This document shows positions 1-5,319 of a stretch of DNA of 10,188 nt, in pieces. Position numbers and translations under genes: made by a program. The stretch lies in contig CANETR010000033.1 in assembly GCA_947441325.1 (NCBI GenBank), positions 1-10,188 of the forward strand, read 5' to 3'. Positions within the stretch are counted from its first letter, which is position 1, and every line of letters begins with the position of its first letter. This DNA comes from Saprospiraceae bacterium. Lineage in GTDB: Bacteria > Bacteroidota > Bacteroidia > Chitinophagales > Saprospiraceae. The notes beneath the pieces are model-generated. The model saw only the letters and a list, made by a program, of their open reading frames with translations. It ran no database searches and was not told where the DNA came from.

Positions 1-89
1 CGTTAATTGTTGTTCGTTAATTGTTGTTCGTTAATTGTTGTTCGTTAATTGTTGTTCGTTAATTGTTGTTCGTTAATTGTTGTTCGTTA
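1..89. repeat. Perfect 14-bp tandem repeat, six copies plus a partial
   Basis: The unit CGTTAATTGTTGTT occurs six times head to tail without a single mismatch (1-84), followed by CGTTA (85-89) before the phase is lost. The array starts at the window edge, so its true length is unknown. Identity of all copies suggests recent expansion by slippage. It lies just downstream of the lipoprotein gene that ends at 147. There are no unique spacers, so this is a minisatellite and not a CRISPR array. Fourteen bases is not a multiple of three, so it is unlikely to encode a repeat protein. Confidence 0.95.
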
Positions 90-102
90 TAAAGTTATTC
101 TT

Positions 103-124
103 CTAGTGTCTAGAGTCTATAAGT
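103..124. repeat. Short degenerate heptamer repeat
   Basis: Units CTAGTGT, CTAGAGT and CTATAAGT follow each other (7, 7 and 8 bp). They sit between the 14-bp array and the stop codon of the lipoprotein gene. The array is short and imperfect, so chance is possible. No function can be assigned. Confidence 0.4.
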
Positions 125-138
125 CTGAACTATAAGTA

Positions 139-151
139 GTTGTTCGTTAAT
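139..151. repeat. Isolated copy of the 14-bp repeat unit overlapping a stop codon
   Basis: GTTGTTCGTTAAT at 139-151 matches 13 consecutive bases of the tandem repeat (across a unit junction) but is separated from the array by about 50 bp. The TAA stop codon of the minus-strand lipoprotein gene (147-149) lies inside it. The array may have been copied from this gene's 3' end, or this copy may be a remnant of a longer array. Confidence 0.75.
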
Positions 152-671
152 CTATTTTTAATCTTGACGCAAAATCCAACATAAGCTTCTCAGGTGGAAA
201 ATCACCCTTATATCTGAGTCCTAAATTTAGTACAAAATTGTTGTCAACAACCATATTGATGGTATAACTGCAAAGATCATTTTCTCTCACTTTGCTCCAT
301 ACGGCATCCCTACCCAAAACTTTGATATTTTTTTGTTCCAATGACTTAAAAGCAAGTACTTCCTTAGTAAAAAAATCATGCCATGACTTTGCATCTTTCA
401 GTGTAGCATTAGTAATGATGGCAACACTAAAGGTTACAGAATCGATCTCTGCATAACTCTGATGAAAGGAAATATCGGAACTGTATGCTATCGATTTTTG
501 TACCGGACGTTTTGGAAAAGGAGCTTTAATTCCTTTAATCTGCAATTCAAAATTTTCCCATTTATTTATTGAATTTGCAATATTATCCCATTTTTTTGTT
601 TTGGATTTGCAGGAATAAAGGCAAGACAATGTGAGTAAAATACCAATCAGGTAAAGTGTATTTTTAGCCAT
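147..671 (-). CDS. Small lipoprotein of unknown function
   Basis: This 174-residue protein has a lipoprotein signal: a short positive N-terminus (K3), a hydrophobic stretch at about residues 6-18, and the lipobox Leu18-Tyr-Ser-Cys21. It is probably exported, lipidated on Cys21 and anchored to a membrane facing the periplasm. After a lysine-rich linker (K22-K27), the mature part of about 150 residues has alternating hydrophobic and polar stretches, suggesting a mainly beta fold. I recognise no domain family and see no catalytic motif. The ATG is preceded by an A-rich leader typical of the phylum, with no Shine-Dalgarno site. It begins 15 bp after the stop of alanine dehydrogenase and is probably co-transcribed with it. 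Its TAA stop lies in a copy of the adjacent 14-bp repeat. The reading frame is confident, the function unknown. Confidence 0.8.
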   Translation of the reverse strand: MAKNTLYLIGILLTLSCLYSCKSKTKKWDNIANSINKWENFELQIKGIKAPFPKRPVQKSIAYSSDISFHQSYAEIDSVTFSVAIITNATLKDAKSWHDFFTKEVLAFKSLEQKNIKVLGRDAVWSKVRENDLCSYTINMVVDNNFVLNLGLRYKGDFPPEKLMLDFASRLKID

Positions 672-686
672 TTTTTTAATTTTTTT

Positions 687-1910
687 CTATAAATCTGTCA
701 TCATAAGAAGATCCAGGTCGGTATATTTCAATCCGAATCGCTCGCTCATATATCTGTTGGTGAGACAACCTTTATACATATAAACACCATTTCTAAAGCC
801 GGGATTTGTACGAATAAGCGCCTCTATATTCTCCGTTCCGCCTGCGTTCAGAAAGAAAGGAAGCAAAACATTGCTAAATGCTGTAGATCCCGTTCCAGGA
901 AAGCGGGAAACGATATTGGGGACACAGTAATGGATTACATCGTGCTTTCTAAAGGTTGGATTATTGTGCGTAGTAAGTTTAGAAGTTGCAAAACAACCAC
1001 CTTGATCGATGCTGACATCAATAATCACAGCGCCTGACTTCATATTTCTCACCATATCTTCGCTCACAACACAAGGTGTTCTGCCCGATTCTGCATGAAT
1101 GGCACCGATAATAACATCGGCTGTTTTAAGTTCATGTTCCATTTCGGGTGCGCTGAAAGTACCTGTATACAGCCTAACACCAAGATCCGATTGCAATCGC
1201 ATAAGTTTACGGATACTGTTGTCGAAAACCCTGACCTCGGCACCATAGCCCAAGGCTACACGAGCGGCAACTTCGGCCACAACTCCTGCGCCCAATATTA
1301 CCACTTTTGCAGGTGGTATGCCCGATATTCCTCCGAGCAAAACTCCCCTACCTCCCGAAGAAGCAGCCAAAAGTTCGGCAGCAATCTGCATTGCACCGAT
1401 ACCGGCAATCTCTGACATTAAACGAACAAATGGAAAAACCCCTGAGCTGTCTTTCATGTATTCCATGGCCAGGGCAGTAATCCGCTTATTTTTAAGTCTG
1501 TACAGATATTCTTCCTGCATTGTCGGAAGATGAATTGGCGAAATATGAATTTGCCCGGGATGTCCGAGCTCAATTTCTTCCAAAGTAGGCGGTGCAACTT
1601 TTAAGATAACATTGGCCTTGAAAACCTGATCGGGGCTATATGCAATTTCGGCACCGGCTTCTGAATAGTCATAATCTGAAAAATTTGATCTTTCGCCGGC
1701 TTCTTTTTCAACTATAATATGATGTCCGGCTTTTACCAAAGTCTTTACAGAGGCCGGAGTAAGTGCAATTCTATTTTCGGGGAAAGCAATCTCTTTTGGT
1801 ATTCCTATTGAAACCTTACGCCTTTTCAAATGCGTTTCCAACATTTCTTCCTGAGGTGTCAATAAAGTCTCAGTAAGGCTCTTGGGTATATTAATCTTAG
1901 GTTTTTCCAT
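687..1910 (-). CDS. ald: Alanine dehydrogenase (NAD-dependent)
   Basis: The protein (407 residues) belongs to the alanine dehydrogenase / transhydrogenase-alpha family, which interconverts L-alanine and pyruvate plus ammonia with NAD in the cytoplasm. The N-terminal domain shows IGIPKEI...ENRIALTP, with Arg47 as the pyruvate-binding arginine. Lys104 (in LKVAPP) and His127 (in PIHLP) match the substrate and catalytic residues Lys75 and His96 of the mycobacterial enzyme. A Rossmann motif GAGVVA is at 207-212, and Asp230 closes the second strand, which favours NAD over NADP. SIDQGG carries the expected aspartate, Asp302. Compared with about 370 residues in Bacillus it has an N-terminal extension of some 32 residues and a divergent C-terminus. 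There is no transhydrogenase beta subunit nearby, which favours dehydrogenase. It follows the secreted-protein gene by 54 bp and precedes the lipoprotein by 15 bp. No TAnnTTTG element lies directly upstream, so it is probably transcribed from further up the group. Confidence 0.9.
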   Translation of the reverse strand: MEKPKINIPKSLTETLLTPQEEMLETHLKRRKVSIGIPKEIAFPENRIALTPASVKTLVKAGHHIIVEKEAGERSNFSDYDYSEAGAEIAYSPDQVFKANVILKVAPPTLEEIELGHPGQIHISPIHLPTMQEEYLYRLKNKRITALAMEYMKDSSGVFPFVRLMSEIAGIGAMQIAAELLAASSGGRGVLLGGISGIPPAKVVILGAGVVAEVAARVALGYGAEVRVFDNSIRKLMRLQSDLGVRLYTGTFSAPEMEHELKTADVIIGAIHAESGRTPCVVSEDMVRNMKSGAVIIDVSIDQGGCFATSKLTTHNNPTFRKHDVIHYCVPNIVSRFPGTGSTAFSNVLLPFFLNAGGTENIEALIRTNPGFRNGVYMYKGCLTNRYMSERFGLKYTDLDLLMMTDL

Positions 1911-1944
1911 AAATTTTTAATTAAAAAGCACCCTAAATTTTCCT

Positions 1945-1961
1945 GCTAAAATCGTTTTAGC
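1945..1961 (-). other. Perfect 7-bp AT-rich hairpin between two genes
   Basis: GCTAAAA (1945-1951) and TTTTAGC (1955-1961) form a perfect stem with a three-base loop. It lies 4 bp past the stop of the secreted-protein gene and 34 bp before the ald start. Read on the minus strand it is not followed by a T-run, so it is a poor intrinsic terminator. It could attenuate transcription or protect an RNA end. Confidence 0.4.
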
Positions 1962-1964
1962 TTG

Positions 1965-2663
1965 TTATTTCGAATCAGATAAGACAAATTTTCCTTTTGA
2001 CTTATTCCATTTCATTTCCATCTCCTCTTTTATAAGCGCTCCCTGAATACTACAAGTCGGGTCATCGGGTTTTATTGAATGACAATAAAGTAGAAAATAA
2101 TCACTTAAGAGATAAATTTTTATGGCATTGCCTTCTCTAGGAAGATCGAAATGCAGGGGTAACATTTTTGCAATCTGTTCGTCGTAAATAAAACCGTCAT
2201 TACCACCTTCGAGAAAATCTCTGTATGTGAGGTCTAAGGCAACCTCTTCTGTTACATTAAACCATTTTCCCCCACTTTTTTTCCAAAAGCTTGCTTCTGT
2301 AACCCATAGCTGATCTGTAAAGATTTTTTTTGTGATGCCAATTATCGGTTCACCTTTTGACTTTTCGAAAATCATGAATTGAAAACTGGAAGATTTGTCG
2401 AGTGTATCTCTGGCCGGATCGCTGATAAAAATGTATCCTTTTGAGGTATTTACATCGGCTTCCAATTCGTAATCAGCGACAGAAACGGTTGTCCATTTTT
2501 TGTCTTTAATTTCGAGCGGGTAGCTGATGAGATCTTTATCTACCGATGACATTTCCCAATAATAATCAACTACATCTTTTTTAAGCTTGATTAGTTCCGG
2601 ACCCTGCGCAAATGCCGATAGGTAAAAGAAAAAGGCCAATAAACCCGGAAAAATTTTATTCAT
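1965..2663 (-). CDS. Secreted protein of unknown function
   Basis: This 232-residue protein starts with a clear Sec signal peptide: Lys3, a hydrophobic core at about 4-17, and the cleavage site Ala-Phe-Ala19 before Gln20. No lipobox is present, so it is probably a soluble periplasmic or surface protein. The mature part is rich in aromatic residues and alternating beta-type strands (for example the region around QFMIFEKSKG and the segment around IKIYLLSDYFLLY). It has two cysteines near the C-terminus, about nine residues apart, that could form a disulfide after export. I recognise no family and see no enzymatic motif. It follows the methyltransferase gene by 63 bp; a TATATTTA (2692-2699, minus) differs from the promoter -7 consensus at one base, so a weak separate promoter is possible. 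Coding status is confident, function unknown. Confidence 0.78.
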   Translation of the reverse strand: MNKIFPGLLAFFFYLSAFAQGPELIKLKKDVVDYYWEMSSVDKDLISYPLEIKDKKWTTVSVADYELEADVNTSKGYIFISDPARDTLDKSSSFQFMIFEKSKGEPIIGITKKIFTDQLWVTEASFWKKSGGKWFNVTEEVALDLTYRDFLEGGNDGFIYDEQIAKMLPLHFDLPREGNAIKIYLLSDYFLLYCHSIKPDDPTCSIQGALIKEEMEMKWNKSKGKFVLSDSK

Positions 2664-2726
2664 AGTTTATCAGTTAAAAAATTATAATCTGTAAATATAT
2701 GGTTTTATTTCCCTAATGTAAAATCC

Positions 2727-3410
2727 TTAGTTTCTGTTTTTTGAAATGTAATTCCCCAACAACATCCTATTTCCGTTGAGTACAAGCATTTCTGCATCTT
2801 CAAAAACAACCTTAAATAATTGATTATAATAGGCTTCTGTTTTTTTTAATGCAATTTCATTTTGAGCCATTCTGTTAAACATCAACAAGGCTTCTGTTTG
2901 CATAAGATTTTTGATTGAATTCAAAAAATCAAGCGTTTCAAAGGCAGTTGGTACCTTATCATCGATAAAAATATCCACAATGATTAAATCGAATTTTTCT
3001 TGTTCATCACGCACAAAATCAATCGCATCTGCACAAATTAGCTCAATATCGGACTCGATCTTGGGGAGGGCATATTTCCGGGCTGCTTCCAATACAGCAG
3101 GATCGATATCCACTGCCTTGCAAATGAATTTTTTATGGTGTTTTTTTTCTAATATAAAGGGCACACTTAGCAGACCCGCACCTAACACTAACACTTTTTC
3201 TACTTTGTATTCTGAAATGTCAATTTTTGAAAAACTCGTTCTAAAATTCAGATACAAATCCTCGAAAGAATACATTGCATTTTTTGTACACAAAGCAATT
3301 CTGCCCCTGCTCAAAACAATCTCCAATTTATCACTGTAATTACTCTGCTTTTTTTCCAAAACAATATCGGTAAAATGGCTAAGCAATTTTTTCCAAAATG
3401 CAATTTTCAC
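2727..3410 (-). CDS. Spermidine-synthase-like SAM-dependent methyltransferase
   Basis: The 227 residues fit the spermidine synthase-like branch of class I methyltransferase folds. A small N-terminal beta region ends in AMYSFEDLY (45-53), similar to the substrate-lid segment of spermidine synthases. It is followed by the nucleoside-binding core: VLVLGAGLL (73-81), the acidic strand end VDIDP (100-104) with Asp101 expected to hold the ribose, ADAIDFV (127-133), and FDLIIVDIF (140-148). The glycine loop is GAGLLS rather than the usual GGGDG, and the DxxDP-type motif of true aminopropyltransferases is replaced by DIFIDD. Polyamine synthesis is therefore unlikely and a methyltransferase with unknown substrate is the better call. 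The GTG start overlaps the TGA stop of the GlmU-like gene (GTGA), indicating translational coupling. AGGAGG directly abuts the GTG, which makes the exact start uncertain. Confidence 0.72.
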   Translation of the reverse strand: MKIAFWKKLLSHFTDIVLEKKQSNYSDKLEIVLSRGRIALCTKNAMYSFEDLYLNFRTSFSKIDISEYKVEKVLVLGAGLLSVPFILEKKHHKKFICKAVDIDPAVLEAARKYALPKIESDIELICADAIDFVRDEQEKFDLIIVDIFIDDKVPTAFETLDFLNSIKNLMQTEALLMFNRMAQNEIALKKTEAYYNQLFKVVFEDAEMLVLNGNRMLLGNYISKNRN

Positions 3411-4642
3411 CCTCCTGAATTTTGACTGTTATGCTGATTATTTTCCCAATTTCGGTAGGGAGAACTCTCTTCAAAAACGGTTCTGAAAATCTGTTCATCT
3501 TCAAGGCTAAGTTCAATATTTCTGCGGCTCATCATTCTTTCGGCAGCATCTACCGCATCTTCGGGGCGATAGGTTTCAAATCCATCTGCTCCACCCCAAC
3601 TAAAGGATGGAATAAATTTGGGCGGAAAGCCGGCTCCAAAAATATTGGCAGCGACGCCAACTACAGTTCCGGTATTGAACATGGTATTGATACCACTTTT
3701 TGAATGGTCGCCCATAAATAATCCACAAAATTGCAGGCCTGTGTTTTCAAAATTATTGGCTGCGTAATTCCAGACTTTTACCTCACTGTAATTATTTTTT
3801 AGGTTCGAATTGTTGGTATCTGCTCCCAAATTGCACCATTCTCCAATCACAGAATTTCCCAAAAAACCGTCGTGTCCTTTGTTTGAATAACCAAAAAGCA
3901 CAACATTATTCAATTCACCGCCAACCTTGCAATGAGGTCCCAGCGTAGTCGCTCCGTAAATTTTGCTGCCCATTTTGGTTGCGGCATGTTCGCAAAGGGC
4001 AAGGGGGCCGCGCAACATAGATCCCTCAAGTACTTCGGCACCTTTTCCAATATAGATAGGGCCGGTTTTTGTATTAAGTATAGCGCAGTCAACACTTGCA
4101 CCCTCTTCGATAAAAAGATCATCAGCCGAACCAATTAGTCTATTGTCGATTCCTAATTCCTGTGATTTTCTACCCTCGCTAAGCATTTTAAAATCTTTTC
4201 TGATTTCTGCATCGTTGAGTGTAAAAATATCCCAAATGTGTTTAATCTGTGTGTAGGGTTCCATCCAATCTATGATGGCTAGCTGATCGGGCAGTTGATT
4301 ACCCAGAAACATTCTGCTTGCTGTTGCATCCAATTTAAGGGCAATAACGGTATCGCCATTGTATAATGCATGGTAAAGTGGAAGCTGTTTAATCCTGTTT
4401 ACCAATGCTAAATCGGGAATTATTGATGCGTTTACAAGTATATTTACATTGGCAAAATGACACTTAAATTTATCGCTGAGGTAAAATTGAGTATGGTAAG
4501 AAACTTTAGCCTGCAGCATTTTCTCCCATTTTTCACGAATCGTTAAAATCCCCACACGAAAGTCGGCAATAGGGCGGGTGTAGGTAAATGGCTTCAGCTG
4601 ATTTATCAGCGATTTATCATCAAATAGAATTAAATTTTCCAT
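3407..4642 (-). CDS. GlmU-like bifunctional sugar-phosphate acetyl/nucleotidyltransferase (Bacteroidota type)
   Basis: This 411-residue protein matches the alternative GlmU family common in Bacteroidota, thought to convert glucosamine-1-phosphate to UDP-N-acetylglucosamine for cell wall and glycan synthesis. The N-terminal half begins MENLILFDD and carries TRPIADFRVGILTIREKWE at about 22-40, the family's variant of the nucleotidyltransferase signature. The C-terminal half (about 175-345) is a left-handed beta-helix of hexapeptide repeats (IYIGKGAEVLEGS, IYGATTLGPHCKVGG, SVIGEWCNLGADTNN). GYSNKGHDGFLGNSVIG places His257 where GlmU has its acetyltransferase histidine, and the N-S-N-L-K segment after GADT resembles the acetyl-CoA side. 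After the helix comes a charged tail (about 360-411). It is the first gene of a minus-strand group with a good promoter 26 bp upstream. Which of the two activities it retains cannot be settled from sequence alone, so no gene symbol is given. Confidence 0.82.
   Translation of the reverse strand: MENLILFDDKSLINQLKPFTYTRPIADFRVGILTIREKWEKMLQAKVSYHTQFYLSDKFKCHFANVNILVNASIIPDLALVNRIKQLPLYHALYNGDTVIALKLDATASRMFLGNQLPDQLAIIDWMEPYTQIKHIWDIFTLNDAEIRKDFKMLSEGRKSQELGIDNRLIGSADDLFIEEGASVDCAILNTKTGPIYIGKGAEVLEGSMLRGPLALCEHAATKMGSKIYGATTLGPHCKVGGELNNVVLFGYSNKGHDGFLGNSVIGEWCNLGADTNNSNLKNNYSEVKVWNYAANNFENTGLQFCGLFMGDHSKSGINTMFNTGTVVGVAANIFGAGFPPKFIPSFSWGGADGFETYRPEDAVDAAERMMSRRNIELSLEDEQIFRTVFEESSPYRNWENNQHNSQNSGG
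3411..3416 (-). promoter_or_regulatory. Strong Shine-Dalgarno sequence with no spacing to the GTG start
   Basis: On the minus strand AGGAGG is immediately followed by GTGAAAATTGCA. The site lies within the last codons of the GlmU-like gene (Gly-Gly-stop). Zero spacing to GTG is unfavourable. The in-frame ATT two codons later would have six-base spacing. Strong Shine-Dalgarno sites are rare in this window, so it may be functional or simply a by-product of the Gly-Gly codons. Confidence 0.45.
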
Positions 4643-4667
4643 CGGGTCGGATGCTTTGTCTTTGAAG

Positions 4668-4700
4668 CAAATCTACAAAAAAAATTGAAAGAATGAACAA
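4668..4700 (-). promoter_or_regulatory. Bacteroidota-type promoter for the GlmU-like gene group
   Basis: On the minus strand TTG (4698-4700) is followed after 22 bp by TAGATTTG (4668-4675), a full match to the TAnnTTTG -7 element. The predicted transcript would start just upstream of the ATG at 4642, with a leader of roughly 20 bases. The spacer is at the long end of the normal range. Confidence 0.65.
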
Positions 4701-4714
4701 TAGCTTTATCTTTG
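4685..4714 (+). promoter_or_regulatory. Bacteroidota-type promoter for the cyclic phosphodiesterase gene
   Basis: TTG (4685-4687), a 19-bp spacer and TATCTTTG (4707-4714) match the Bacteroidota consensus exactly. The start codon at 4775 would have a leader of about 55 bases. The elements interlock with the divergent promoter on the other strand. Confidence 0.7.
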
Positions 4715-4774
4715 GACTGAATATTTTGAAAATTACTTTCTTTTGTAGCCGGTTACAACTAAAATTAGAATAAA

Positions 4775-5278
4775 ATGCTGACACTTTGGTTAATGCCTGA
4801 TAAAGAAACCTACCTCAAGATTGGGCAGCTCATTGCTGAATTGAGTACGGTGCATAACACTCCAAGGTTCGAACCGCATGTAACCCTTATCAGTGGCATA
4901 ACTGATGATATTGAAACGGCACTGCTCAAAACCCAAAAATTAGCCGACAAAAACCGTCCTCTAAAAGCCTCTCTTACCGGGGTAGAATATTTGGAATATT
5001 TTTACCGTTGTCTGTTTTTCAGTACTGATGACAGCGATGAAATATATCGACTTCGCGAAGAGGCGGAGTCAATTTTTGAGCACTCTACCGTGAATCCTTT
5101 TATACCGCATATCAGCTTTCTGTACGGATCTTTACCAGTTTTCAAAAAAGAGGCTATTGTCGCCGAATTGGGTGACCGCTTTTTGGGCGGATTCTCGCTT
5201 CAAAAAATGCGCTTAGTCAGAACGGAGCTTGGCCCTGAGAACTGGGAAGTACTAGGCGAGTTTGAACTGCGGGGTTAG
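4775..5278 (+). CDS. 2H phosphoesterase, cyclic phosphodiesterase (CPDase) type
   Basis: This protein of 167 residues has the two signature histidine motifs of the 2H superfamily: PHVT (His35, Thr37) and PHIS (His112, Ser114), about 77 residues apart, as expected for two-lobed enzymes of this size. The N-terminus LTLWLMPD followed by PRFEPHVTL resembles the plant/yeast cyclic nucleotide phosphodiesterase subgroup rather than ThpR/LigT. Relatives open 2',3'-cyclic phosphates, such as ADP-ribose 1'',2''-cyclic phosphate or RNA 2',3'-cyclic ends; the substrate here is an inference. No signal peptide is present, so it is cytoplasmic. The ATG follows an A-rich leader and a matching promoter. It is transcribed divergently from the GlmU-like gene and convergently with the methyltransferase to its right. 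Its TAG stop lies in the loop of a strong GC-rich hairpin. Confidence 0.85.
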   Translation: MLTLWLMPDKETYLKIGQLIAELSTVHNTPRFEPHVTLISGITDDIETALLKTQKLADKNRPLKASLTGVEYLEYFYRCLFFSTDDSDEIYRLREEAESIFEHSTVNPFIPHISFLYGSLPVFKKEAIVAELGDRFLGGFSLQKMRLVRTELGPENWEVLGEFELRG

Positions 5279-5287
5279 CCCCCGCAG
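5267..5287. repeat. GC-rich perfect hairpin containing the stop codon of the phosphodiesterase gene
   Basis: CTGCGGGG (5267-5274) and CCCCGCAG (5280-5287) form a perfect 8-bp stem with loop TTAGC (5275-5279). The loop includes the TAG stop (5276-5278) of the upstream gene. Its GC content is far above the surroundings. It shares bases 5285-5287 with the next hairpin, so both cannot form completely at once. Confidence 0.85.
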
Positions 5288-5319
5288 ACCTTATAGGTTT
5301 ATAAGACCTATAAGGTCTG
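5285..5319. terminator. Perfect 14-bp inverted repeat between convergent genes, likely bidirectional terminator
   Basis: CAGACCTTATAGGT (5285-5298) pairs perfectly with ACCTATAAGGTCTG (5306-5319) around a 7-base loop. It lies exactly where the plus-strand phosphodiesterase gene and the minus-strand methyltransferase gene converge, so it could end transcription in both directions. Neither side has a T-run, so it is not a textbook intrinsic terminator. The right arm contains the TAG stop (5308-5310) of the minus-strand gene. The arm sequence resembles a dispersed palindromic repeat I recall from Bacteroidota genomes; that is from memory, not checked. Confidence 0.7.

Noticed and set aside
1..151. 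CRISPR array
   Set aside because: The repeats are contiguous, 14 bp long and have no unique spacers; no cas gene is nearby.
1095..1415. Plus-strand open frame inside alanine dehydrogenase
   Set aside because: It lies antisense to a strongly conserved gene, has a low-complexity unlikely composition and no start signals.
687..1910. NAD(P) transhydrogenase alpha subunit instead of alanine dehydrogenase
   Set aside because: No beta subunit is adjacent, the second Rossmann strand ends in Asp and the catalytic set Arg47, Lys104, His127, Asp302 fits alanine dehydrogenase.
2911..3339. Plus-strand open frame of 142 codons opposite the methyltransferase gene
   Set aside because: Serine- and lysine-rich translation with no domain; the opposite strand encodes clear SAM-binding motifs.
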